From assembly GCA_040772005.1 (NCBI GenBank), contig JAXGYZ010000005.1, positions 1 through 64,000 on the forward strand: 64,000 nt of DNA, given 5' to 3'. Shown piece by piece: positions 27,030 to 34,241 of this stretch. Below the pieces are notes generated by a model. That model saw nothing but the letters and a program-made list of their open reading frames with translations, did no database searches and was not told the origin of the DNA. Origin of the DNA: MWBF01 sp040772005. GTDB lineage: Bacteria > Chloroflexota > Anaerolineae > CG2-30-64-16. The number at the start of each line of letters is the position of its first letter. The stretch's first letter is position 1. A program made the position numbers and the translations under genes.

Positions 27030-28418
27030 ATGACCCGGCCCAATGTCCACGCCGTCCATCGCGACTGGGATCGCGACTTCCCGCTGATTGTCCGCACCGA
27101 AGGCATCTACCTCTTTGACGAGGCCGGCCGCCGTTACATCGATGGCTCGGGCGGCTCGTCCGTCGTCACCAGCATCGGCCACGGCGTGGCGGCCATCCCC
27201 GAGGCGATGTACGAGCAGGCGCAGCGTTTCTCGTTCTACCCGGCCCACGCGTTCACCAACCAGGCCTTCCTCGACCTGTGCGACCTGATTGTGTCGCTCG
27301 CGCCCGGCGGGCTGCGCGATAACAGCCGCGTCTGGGTGACGTGCACGGGCACGGATGCGACCGACGATGCGGTCCGGCTGGCCCGGCAGTACTGGGTCGA
27401 GGCGGGCCAGCCGGGCAAGTTCCAGGTCATCTCGCGCTGGCAGGCGTTCCACGGCAACAACATCGCGGTCGCGGGCTTCTCCGGCCTGACCGGCCGGCGC
27501 AAAATCTTCCAACCGATGTACGTGGACTCGCCGCACATCCCGCCCGCGTTCTGTTACCGCTGCCCGTTCGAGAAGACCTACCCCGAGTGCAACCTGCTCT
27601 GCGCGCGCAGCCTGGAGACCGCCATCCGCCAGCAAGGGCCGGAGAACGTTGCTGCGTTCATCGCGGAGCCGGTCGTCGGCGCGGCGCTCGGCTGCGTGCC
27701 CGCGCCGGACGGCTACTTCCAGGTCATCCGCGAGATTTGCGACCGCTACCAGGTCCTCTTCATCGCAGACGAGGTGATGACCGGCTGGGGCCGCACGGGC
27801 AAGCTATGGGGCATCGACCACTGGGGCGTGACGCCCGACATCATCGCGACTGCGAAAGGCATGACCGCAGGCTATACGCCGCTGTCCGCCATCATCGCCT
27901 GCGACGACATCTGGGCCGTGCTGGAGCGCAACCACTCGCCGTTCAAGGCCGGCCACACGCTCAACGCCAACGCGGTCTCCTGCGCCGGGGCCATCGCGGT
28001 CATCAACTACGCGCTCGAGCATGACCTCACCGCCAACGCCGCCGCGCGGGGCGAGCAGGCGCTCGCGGGCCTGCGCAGCCTGATGGCGCGGCACCCCGGC
28101 ATCGGGGACGTGCGCGGCCGCGGCCTGATGTTCGGGTTCGAGCTGGTGCAGGACCGGGCCACCCGTGCGCCGTTTGCGCCGGGCCTCAAGGTCAGCAGCC
28201 AGGTGGAGCAAGCCGCGCTCCGGCACGGGCTCGTCACCTACCCGTGCACCGGCACGGTGGAAGGCGTGCTGGGCGACATGATGCTGCTTGCGCCGCCGCT
28301 GGTCATTACCGAGGCCGAGATGGCCGAGCTGCTGGCCATCCTCGACGTCGCCCTCGGGGAGGTCGAAGCCGCGCTGGGCGTCGCATCGGCTCCTGCACCC
28401 GCGCTCGCGGCCGGGTGA
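27030..28418 (+). CDS. Class-III PLP-dependent aminotransferase
   Basis: 462 residues. Seen: YLFDEAGRRYIDGSGGSSVV near the start, the PLP-phosphate and ring-binding parts TGTDATDDAVRLARQY and LFIADEVMTGWGRTG, and the Schiff-base lysine K276 in IIATAKGMTAGYTPLSA. A cysteine-rich insertion, FCYRCPFEKTYPECNLLC (about residues 173-190), is a feature of the omega-amino-acid/beta-alanine and glutamate-semialdehyde-like subgroup. It transfers an amino group between an amine-bearing substrate and a keto acid. The ATG at 27030 follows GGAGGGAGGATAGCC; an upstream-extended frame lacks such a site. First gene of the plus-strand run. Confidence 0.93.
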   Translation: MTRPNVHAVHRDWDRDFPLIVRTEGIYLFDEAGRRYIDGSGGSSVVTSIGHGVAAIPEAMYEQAQRFSFYPAHAFTNQAFLDLCDLIVSLAPGGLRDNSRVWVTCTGTDATDDAVRLARQYWVEAGQPGKFQVISRWQAFHGNNIAVAGFSGLTGRRKIFQPMYVDSPHIPPAFCYRCPFEKTYPECNLLCARSLETAIRQQGPENVAAFIAEPVVGAALGCVPAPDGYFQVIREICDRYQVLFIADEVMTGWGRTGKLWGIDHWGVTPDIIATAKGMTAGYTPLSAIIACDDIWAVLERNHSPFKAGHTLNANAVSCAGAIAVINYALEHDLTANAAARGEQALAGLRSLMARHPGIGDVRGRGLMFGFELVQDRATRAPFAPGLKVSSQVEQAALRHGLVTYPCTGTVEGVLGDMMLLAPPLVITEAEMAELLAILDVALGEVEAALGVASAPAPALAAG

Positions 28419-28422
28419 TGCG

Positions 28423-29283
28423 ATGGCATCAGACCAGCCGGCAGCCAAGCGAGGACTGAAGCTCGCCATCTGCGTGCAGACCGACGAGGCGCCGCGGCCG
28501 GTGCCGGTTGCGTTGTTCTCCGGCCCCCTGGCCGAGCGCGCGCGCAAGGCGGCCGCGGCCGGGGCCGATGGCCTGGAGTTGATGCCGGTGGACCCCGCGC
28601 GGCTGGACGCCGCGGCCGTCCGCGACCTGCTGGCGGAATACGGACTGGCGGCCGCGGCCATCGGCAGCGGCGCGATCGCCTTCTCGACCGGGCTGACACT
28701 CCTGCACGCAGACCCCATCATGGCTGAACATGCCCGGACTCGCCTCGCAGACCTGATCGACTTCGCCGCAGCCGTCGGCGCGCCGGTCGTGACGGTCGGC
28801 AGCCTGCGCGGTCGCGCGGCTGCCGCGGGACCCGCCGGCCGCGCTGAGCTTGCCCGTGTGCTGGCCGCGGCCAGCCGGCACGCCGGCGATGTGGGCGTGC
28901 GGCTCGCGCTGGAGCCGGTCAACCGCTACGAGCTGGACCTGATTCACACCGCGGAAGAGGCGCTGGCCTTCGTGGCCGAGATCGGCCATCCCGCGCTGGG
29001 GCTTGTGCTCGATACCTTCCACATGAACATCGAGGAGGCCTCGCGCACGGAGCCGTTCCGCGCCGCGCTCGCTGCGGGGCGTCTGTTCCACGTCCACGTC
29101 GGGGATAACAACCGCCTGCCGCCGGGCCGCGGACTGATCGACTTCGCGACGATTGTGGACACGCTGCACGGGGCCGGGTATCATGGCTATCTGTCCGCCG
29201 AGTTGCTCGCTGAGCCGGACGGCGACACAGCGGCGCGCCAGACGCTCGACCATCTGCGCCCGCTTGTCGCGCGGGCGTCATGA
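28423..29283 (+). CDS. TIM-barrel sugar-phosphate isomerase/epimerase family protein (AP endonuclease 2-like)
   Basis: 286 residues. Barrel strands and metal residues of the xylose-isomerase-like family are visible: GADGLELMPVDP, VRLALEPVNRYELDLIHTAE (metal glutamate), LGLVLDTFHMNIEE (aspartate and histidine), LFHVHVGDNNRLPPGRG and GYLSAELLAEPDGD. Members isomerise or epimerise keto sugars. It starts 4 bases after the aminotransferase stop, so it is coupled. Its stop codon lies at the edge of the R4 repeat that follows. Substrate unknown. Confidence 0.9.
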   Translation: MASDQPAAKRGLKLAICVQTDEAPRPVPVALFSGPLAERARKAAAAGADGLELMPVDPARLDAAAVRDLLAEYGLAAAAIGSGAIAFSTGLTLLHADPIMAEHARTRLADLIDFAAAVGAPVVTVGSLRGRAAAAGPAGRAELARVLAAASRHAGDVGVRLALEPVNRYELDLIHTAEEALAFVAEIGHPALGLVLDTFHMNIEEASRTEPFRAALAAGRLFHVHVGDNNRLPPGRGLIDFATIVDTLHGAGYHGYLSAELLAEPDGDTAARQTLDHLRPLVARAS

Positions 29284-29424
29284 GCATCCTGAGCGGGTGA
29301 ACGGCTCACCGCTGTTGACGGTCTAAGGCCAGTCGAAGGATGCACCCACAGGCAGCTGCCCCTTCGACTGCGCTCCCCAGCCAAGCTCAGCTTGGCCGGT
29401 CGCTCCGCTCAGGGTGCTTCGCTT
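29281..29424. repeat. Intergenic palindromic repeat family R4, copy 2
   Basis: It begins TGAGCATCCTGAGCGG, with the first TGA being the stop of the preceding gene, includes CCAGTCGAAGGATGC and GCCCCTTCGACTGCGCTCC, and ends CGCTCCGCTCAGGGTGC. It shares these phrases with copy 1 at 3395-3496. Confidence 0.6.
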
Positions 29425-29506
29425 CTGCCTCCAGGCTGGAGCGCAGTATAGGGGGCCGCGAGCGATCACTATCCCCTAAGGAACCGGTGACTTGGAGGAG
29501 GAACCC

Positions 29507-30343
29507 ATGAAGTTGAGCTGTCTGCCGGTCTCGTTCTTTGCCGACCTGGCCGCGGGGCGGATGCCGATTGCCGAGTGGGCGCAGATGGCCGTGCCGCTCG
29601 GCTTGGACGGCATCGACCTGAGCATCGCGTGGATCGCGGACCGTTCGCCTGCCGGGCTGGCCGCGCTGCGCCACCAGATCGAGGATGCGGGCACGCGTGT
29701 GGTCATGCTCACGAGCTACACCGACTTCACGCATCCGGACCCGGCGCAGCGTGCAGCCGCGCTCGCGGACGGGGAGGCGATTGTCGGCGTGGCCGCCGCG
29801 CTCGGTGCAGAGTTGCTGCGCGTGACTGCGGGCCAGGGCCGGCCCGAGACCGGCCGCGCCGAGGGGATCGAGTGGGCCAGCGCGGGGCTGCGCAGCCTAG
29901 CCGAACGCACCGCCGGCTCCGGCGTGACGCTGGCCTACGAGAACCACAGCAAGCCGGGCGTCTGGACGTACACCGACTTCTGCGAGCCGCCCGACATCTT
30001 CCGTGAGATCGCCGCCCGGACGGAGGGCGCCGGCATCGGCATCAACTTCGACGTCGGCAACGCGGCGACCTTCTCCGATGACCCGGTTGCGCTGCTGGAC
30101 GCGGTGCTGCCCCGGGTGGTCAGCATCCACGCATCGGACAGCGCGCGGCGCGGCAAGCTGCAGCACGTCCTCCTGGGGACGGGCATCACGCCCTATCCGG
30201 TGTTGTTCGGGCGGCTGGTGCGCGGCGGCTGGGACAAGTGGATCTGCATGGAAGAGGCATCGTACGGGGGCGTGCCGGGCATCGCGGCCGCCGCCAGGTT
30301 CGTCCGCACGACTTGGGCTGTCGCCCAGTCGGCAGCAGACTGA
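29507..30343 (+). CDS. Second TIM-barrel sugar isomerase/epimerase-like protein
   Basis: 278 residues of the same xylose-isomerase-like TIM-barrel family as 28423-29283, but clearly divergent. Seen: LGLDGIDLSIAWIAD, TRVVMLTSYTDFTHPD, GVTLAYENHSKPGVWTYTDF (metal glutamate region), IGINFDVGNAATFSDDPVAL, VVSIHASDSARRGKLQHVLL and WICMEEASYGG. ATG at 29507 follows GGAGGAGGAACCC; an ATG at 29492 is upstream of that site and is rejected. It is 223 bases from the previous gene, across an R4 repeat. Substrate unknown. Confidence 0.88.
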   Translation: MKLSCLPVSFFADLAAGRMPIAEWAQMAVPLGLDGIDLSIAWIADRSPAGLAALRHQIEDAGTRVVMLTSYTDFTHPDPAQRAAALADGEAIVGVAAALGAELLRVTAGQGRPETGRAEGIEWASAGLRSLAERTAGSGVTLAYENHSKPGVWTYTDFCEPPDIFREIAARTEGAGIGINFDVGNAATFSDDPVALLDAVLPRVVSIHASDSARRGKLQHVLLGTGITPYPVLFGRLVRGGWDKWICMEEASYGGVPGIAAAARFVRTTWAVAQSAAD

Positions 30344-30347
30344 AACG

Positions 30348-30378
30348 ATCTCACGCAAAGACGCAAAGAGCGCCAAAT
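30348..30378. repeat. Repeat family R5, copy 1
   Basis: ATCTCACGCAAAGACGCAAA followed by GAGCGCCAAA. The same words occur, partly inverted, at 54299-54378. Confidence 0.5.
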
Positions 30379-30396
30379 AGCCGATCCGAAGAATGC

Positions 30397-30446
30397 GTAG
30401 CGTAGGGCCTTGTGCCCGTCAGCACGCCCACAAGGGGCTAGGCTAC
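30397..30446. repeat. RayT-linked REP-like repeat, copy B
   Basis: GTAGCGTAGGGCCTTGTGCC and the partner arm GCCCACAAGGGGCTAGGCTA form a 20-bp imperfect stem with a short loop. It is 30 kb away from the RayT gene and shows that the element family is dispersed. Confidence 0.75.
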
Positions 30447-30474
30447 CGGTGTTTCTTCCATCACACAGGTGCAT

Positions 30475-31143
30475 ATGGGCAAGCGCGTTATCTATCTCAG
30501 CACGGTCACCGGCATCACGGCGCAGTTCACCGAGCTGTCGCAGCGCCTGCTGCCGCCTGAGACCGAGGTGTGGCACATCGTCGACGAGATGCTCGCGCGG
30601 CTGGCCGTCAGCCAGGGGCGACTCTCGCCCTTCTTCTACCGCCGCGTGGCCGAACATGCGGTCGCGGCGGAGGCCGCGGGCGCGGATGCTCTGCAGGTCA
30701 CCTGTTCCTCTCTCTCGCCGTGCGTGCCCGCGGCGGCCGCGCAGGTCGGCATACCGGTGCTGGCGGTGGACGAAGCAATGGTGGACGAGGCGCTGCGGCA
30801 GGGCGCGTGCATCGGGATCGCGGCAACCGCGCGCACCGCGCTTGAACCGCTGGCCGCGCAGGTGCGCAGCCGGGCGAGCCGCCTGGGCAAGCCGGTGGAT
30901 GTGCAGGCAGTCCTGGCAGAGGAAGCCTATGCAGGGCTGGTGTCCGGCGACCTGGCGCTGTACGATCGGGTCGTGATCGGCGTGCTGGAGGACCTGCGCC
31001 GCAGCACCGATGTCGTGCTGCTGGCGCAGGCGTCGATGGGCCGCGCCGCGGATGCGCTGCCGCCGCTGCCCGGCGCCGCACCCATCCTCGCCAGCCCGCC
31101 GTTCGCGCTCGCGCGGCTCAGGCGCGTGCTGGAGGGCGGCTGA
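30475..31143 (+). CDS. Asp/Glu/hydantoin racemase-superfamily protein
   Basis: 222 residues. The fold is indicated by VIYLSTVTGITAQFTEL, the first-cysteine segment LQVTCSSLSPCVPAAAAQ, IPVLAVDEAMVDEAL, and IGIAATARTALEPL. In two-base racemases a second catalytic cysteine is expected near the C-terminus; here the matching segment reads VVLLAQASMG with alanine, so one-base chemistry (as in arylmalonate decarboxylase or maleate isomerase relatives) or a non-racemase role is more likely. ATG at 30475 is chosen over the GTG two codons upstream. It follows the TIM-barrel genes after two repeats. Confidence 0.82.
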   Translation: MGKRVIYLSTVTGITAQFTELSQRLLPPETEVWHIVDEMLARLAVSQGRLSPFFYRRVAEHAVAAEAAGADALQVTCSSLSPCVPAAAAQVGIPVLAVDEAMVDEALRQGACIGIAATARTALEPLAAQVRSRASRLGKPVDVQAVLAEEAYAGLVSGDLALYDRVVIGVLEDLRRSTDVVLLAQASMGRAADALPPLPGAAPILASPPFALARLRRVLEGG

Positions 31144-31179
31144 AGCTGTACTCCTCATGCTGACAAGGTGACCAGGAAA

Positions 31180-31710
31180 ATGTTGAAGCCCCAACGCGTC
31201 GTCATAAACTTCGAAGGCAAGGATTACATCTGGTCGGGGACAGACTGGTATGAGGCAAAGACATGGCTGGTGCCTCCGGCAACAGTGATCAGAGCACTCA
31301 ATGCAGAGATTGCCATAGCCCTGCAGCAGCAAGATGAATCGATCACCAGAGTGCCAGAGCTAATCGCTGCGGCATGCGCGGCGCGCGATGCTCAACAACT
31401 GGTGAGAGCTGAACAGCTCATTCGGCGGGCCCTGGTAAGGGAGCCTGCTAATCTCGCTGCACGAACGGTGCTGTGCTCAGTTTTGCGGGCGTTTGGTCTG
31501 CCCCATAAGGCATTGGAAGAAACCCATACGTTCCGTAATGCTAACAACCCGGCGCTTCACACCACCCGAGCCGCTGCGTTGTGCGATCTGAGGCGCTGGG
31601 AGGAAGCGAAGCGCGAGATTGGCCGAGCACTAGCTGTCAGCAACGATGTCGAAGCCTTCAACGTCGTTTGCCGTATAAGGGCGGCTGCACCCGATCTGTA
31701 CCCTGAGTAG
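31180..31710 (+). CDS. Protein of unknown function with N-terminal small domain and TPR-like helices
   Basis: 176 residues from ATG 31180, with GGTGA eight bases upstream; a GTG at 31168 is possible. The first 45 residues form a compact strand-rich part (VVINFEGKDYIWSGTDWYEA, then LVPPATVIRALN). The rest is helical with TPR-like spacing: QLVRAEQLIRRALVREPANL, PHKALEETHTFRNAN, DLRRWEEAKREIGRALAVSN. No signal or membrane segment. It has lower G+C than the sugar genes to its left and faces the conflict island convergently, so it may belong to that island. No function is assigned. Confidence 0.65.
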   Translation: MLKPQRVVINFEGKDYIWSGTDWYEAKTWLVPPATVIRALNAEIAIALQQQDESITRVPELIAAACAARDAQQLVRAEQLIRRALVREPANLAARTVLCSVLRAFGLPHKALEETHTFRNANNPALHTTRAAALCDLRRWEEAKREIGRALAVSNDVEAFNVVCRIRAAAPDLYPE

Positions 31711-31767
31711 ATGAGGTGCTCGCAACGAGAGTCTTGGAGCATACCTAAATCAGATCATGCTTTTGCC

Positions 31768-32301
31768 CTATGGAGTCGGGGTGGGTGTCAGCACGATCAC
31801 CGTGGTAATAGTCCCTCCGCCATCAGAAGGCATCAGCACGAGCCAGGCGAGGAGCACGAGCATCACTGCGAAGCTCGCTATCAGCAGCCCATGTGACCAG
31901 TGCAGCCACCGGCGCTTTTTCCGTACGGTGCTGAAGTAGGTTGCGCGTAGGTCGACCCAGGCTTCTTCGCTCCAGTCATCGAGGTCTGCGCCGGCCCGCG
32001 CGCGCGGCACGAACACCATGCTGGCACCGAACAGCGATGTCAGCCAGATCAAGACGGGCAGGAGGACGGCGAGCCGCGCAGCCCCGGTCACCAGCGTGCG
32101 GACGTCACCCAAGGCCACGACCGCAAAATAGGCAGCCTGGAGCGCACCGGTCAATGTCACGAGTTGCTTCGCAGCAGCCTCCACGCTCTTGATGGCCTCA
32201 AGTGGCGCTTCCTGGTGGATTTTCCTCCAGTAGGCCGTGGCAGCCGCGATGTCCGCCTGCTGATTGAGGCTGGGCGGTACACCTTGTTTCATGGCAGGCA
32301 T
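31768..32301 (-). CDS. Small membrane protein of the radical-SAM cassette
   Basis: 177 residues from the ATG at 32301, which follows the stop of the 79-residue gene as TGATATG, so it is probably coupled; an ATG at 32319 is an alternative. A helical cytoplasmic part (IAAATAYWRKIHQEAPLEAI, AKQLVTLTGALQAAYFAVV) is followed by two strong membrane segments, LAVLLPVLIWLTSLFGASMV and LLIASFAVMLVLLAWLVLM, joined by an acidic then basic loop (DLDDWSEEAW, VRKKRRW). The tail is Thr/Pro rich. It could be a membrane-acting effector or an anchor for the conflict system; family not recognised. Confidence 0.7.
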   Translation of the reverse strand: MPAMKQGVPPSLNQQADIAAATAYWRKIHQEAPLEAIKSVEAAAKQLVTLTGALQAAYFAVVALGDVRTLVTGAARLAVLLPVLIWLTSLFGASMVFVPRARAGADLDDWSEEAWVDLRATYFSTVRKKRRWLHWSHGLLIASFAVMLVLLAWLVLMPSDGGGTITTVIVLTPTPTP

Positions 32302-32302
32302 A

Positions 32303-32542
32303 TCAAGGCCGTCGCCCATGCAGCGGGAGAGCGTCATCTCCGCCGAGCGTGGGCAGACGTTGGCCCCAGCCGTCCGGAACCGTAACGATGTTCGGATGCT
32401 GTCGTGCGCAGTACACCAGGTGTTCCTTCTGGCGTGCGTTGGCGTGCGTGGCCCTATCCGGCACTTCAACCCTGACCTCAGTGGCAGGCTGGCCGGCGCA
32501 ATCTTCATGCCAGCACTCAATCTGAAGGGAGATCTGCGGCAT
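32303..32542 (-). CDS. 79-residue Cys/His protein, candidate radical-SAM substrate or small zinc protein
   Basis: ATG 32542 lies 14 bases after the stop of the radical SAM gene. Cysteines C10 and C15 (IECWHEDCAG) and the C45-x3-H49 pair (EHLVYCARQHPNIVTVPDGW) could bind one zinc ion, which argues for a small folded zinc domain. The C-terminal third (LPTLGGDDALPLHG) is flexible and could be a modified peptide tail. Position between a radical SAM/PqqD-like enzyme and a membrane protein is the usual place for a ribosomally made precursor. Both readings stay open; no family recognised. Confidence 0.65.
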   Translation of the reverse strand: MPQISLQIECWHEDCAGQPATEVRVEVPDRATHANARQKEHLVYCARQHPNIVTVPDGWGQRLPTLGGDDALPLHGRRP

Positions 32543-32556
32543 GGTGATGGCTCCTC

Positions 32557-33789
32557 TTACATGAAGTGTACGAATCCTCGATCGTAGAGTGCGGCGACCA
32601 GCGATAACCCCTCCGCACCGAATTCCGCTTCGATCTCTGCCAATGTGGCCTGTCCGTCGAGTCGCGCCAGAACGGGCCGTGCAGCATGTTCGGCGGCTAT
32701 GAGCCGGTTGCCCTGCAGGAGGGCCAGCCCCCACGGCTCCTCGCGGATGTTCAGACGGGCGTGCGGGCGCCAGGCGGGGTGCACGTGCAGACTGACGGGC
32801 GGCGGCGCGGGCGGGGCAGCGCCGGGTCGGGCCAGCGGATCCACCGTAGTATCATGCGCCGCGGCTACCGCATGGCAGCCGCCGTGGCAGGTGGCGAGGC
32901 GGGCGCAAGTTCGGCAGGCGGTAGCCGTCAGTCCGGCGCGGAAGGCCTGCATCGGCGGCGACAGCCATGCGTCTTGTACGGATGCCTCAAGAAGGCTGCC
33001 CTCAGTGAAGTCCACGTGCGTGCAGGCTTTCATGCGCCCCCATGGATCGATGGCGCACAGAGCGATGCCTGCCAGGCAGCCGACCGAGGAATTCGCGATG
33101 AAACACTGTGGGATGCAGTTGCCGAATTTCACCGGCGCGCCTTGCCCCAGCAGCCTGTCGATTGTCACGACAGCCTCGCGCAGCTCAGCTTCACCGGGGG
33201 TGAGTTCGTTGGGTTCGGCGGTCAGATAGCGGTTGAACACGACTTTGGTTGCGCCGAGCGTCTGGGCCAGGTCCACGACTGCCGGGAGTTCGGTCAGGTT
33301 GCGGCTGTGAATGACGGTGCTCAGGTTGACTGCAAGGCCGGCCGCGGTCGCGCGGCGGATGTTGGCGCAGGTTTCTTCGAATGATCCGGGGACGCCGGTG
33401 AATGCCTCGTGGGTGGCAGCCATCGCGCCGTGCAGCGAGATGAGCAGGCCGACCAGCGCGGGCGAGTCCTGCAACCGCGGCAGGAGCTGCTGCGGAGCGA
33501 TCCAGCGCGCGTTGGTGAAAAGGGAGTATTCGAGATTCAGTGCGTCAAGGTGATCGAGGATGGCGAAGAAATTCGGGTGGAGAGTGGGTTCGCCGCCGGT
33601 GAGCTTGATGCGGCTGGCATAGAGCGCGATTTTGTCCAGAATACCGATCCATGCCTGCCCGTCCAGGGGCGGCTCCAGCTTGCTGCGCGTCGACGCGTCG
33701 AGTCCATTCGGACAGCCGGCGCAGCGGTTGTTGCAGGCCGGCGTCAGCTCGAGGGCGTAGAACGCGGGGGCAGAAAGGGTGCGCAGCAT
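32557..33789 (-). CDS. Radical SAM/SPASM enzyme with C-terminal PqqD-like domain
   Basis: 410 residues. The SAM cluster motif is C19-x3-C23-x2-C26 (TPACNNRCAGC), followed by KLTGGEPTLHP. A SPASM-type cysteine set follows in GCLAGIALCAIDPWGRMKAC and TACRTCARLATCHGGC, binding auxiliary iron-sulfur clusters. The last 65 residues (LNIREEPWGLALLQGNRLIA to YDRGFVHFM) resemble PqqD/RiPP recognition elements. This architecture is that of peptide-modifying maturases. The ATG at 33789 lies in one arm of a perfect 11-bp inverted repeat. It heads a three-gene set with the 79-residue protein and a membrane protein, downstream of the NTPase genes on the same strand. Confidence 0.88.
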   Translation of the reverse strand: MLRTLSAPAFYALELTPACNNRCAGCPNGLDASTRSKLEPPLDGQAWIGILDKIALYASRIKLTGGEPTLHPNFFAILDHLDALNLEYSLFTNARWIAPQQLLPRLQDSPALVGLLISLHGAMAATHEAFTGVPGSFEETCANIRRATAAGLAVNLSTVIHSRNLTELPAVVDLAQTLGATKVVFNRYLTAEPNELTPGEAELREAVVTIDRLLGQGAPVKFGNCIPQCFIANSSVGCLAGIALCAIDPWGRMKACTHVDFTEGSLLEASVQDAWLSPPMQAFRAGLTATACRTCARLATCHGGCHAVAAAHDTTVDPLARPGAAPPAPPPVSLHVHPAWRPHARLNIREEPWGLALLQGNRLIAAEHAARPVLARLDGQATLAEIEAEFGAEGLSLVAALYDRGFVHFM

Positions 33790-33832
33790 CGGACCTTGCT
33801 ACTCGCAGGCACAGTCGTTATCGATGCTGCGC
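33781..33832 (-). promoter_or_regulatory. Hairpin enclosing the radical SAM start codon
   Basis: GCGCAGCATCG (33781-33791) and CGATGCTGCGC (33822-33832) are perfect inverted copies with a 30-base loop. On the minus-strand mRNA the 3' arm contains the start ATG (33789-33787) and the loop contains the AAGG ribosome site, so folding would hide translation initiation. Confidence 0.6.
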
Positions 33833-34241
33833 GGCGACTTCAACTTTCTGGGAGGATCTGTGATTTTTTCGTCCAGGACGAGACACGTAAGCCTACCATT
33901 GTGCAATAGTGATCCAATGAAAGGTAATGATAACGGGTTTCTGCGTTGTTTTGCGGATGGCTGCTTACCTGAGACCTCGGACTTATCTGCGTTAGCCGAC
34001 GCCGCGCCGGGTCTTTCACGATGTGCGGCCTCTGATTCGTTGCTATGCTTGGGCGACATGATGCAAACATCCCTCATGGTGGAGCGTGCCGAACGACTGA
34101 AAGACGCCCGCCCCGGCAGCGGGACAACGAGAGCGGAAAATGGGGTGGAGCTGCGCCGAGCACCAGTTCGGCGATCCATTTTCAGATCAGAGCTTGCATT
34201 TGGCCTGGTCGATCTGCCCGGAGTCTTGCGCTCGCGACCCC
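33833..34241. other. Intergenic stretch between radical SAM gene and STAND-TPR gene
   Basis: About 400 bases (450 with the hairpin). Overlapping open frames exist on both strands but none has a convincing ribosome site or protein-like composition. AT-rich words such as TTTCATTGGATCACTATT on the minus strand could hold a promoter for the radical SAM gene, but no clear -35/-10 pair is seen. Confidence 0.5.
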
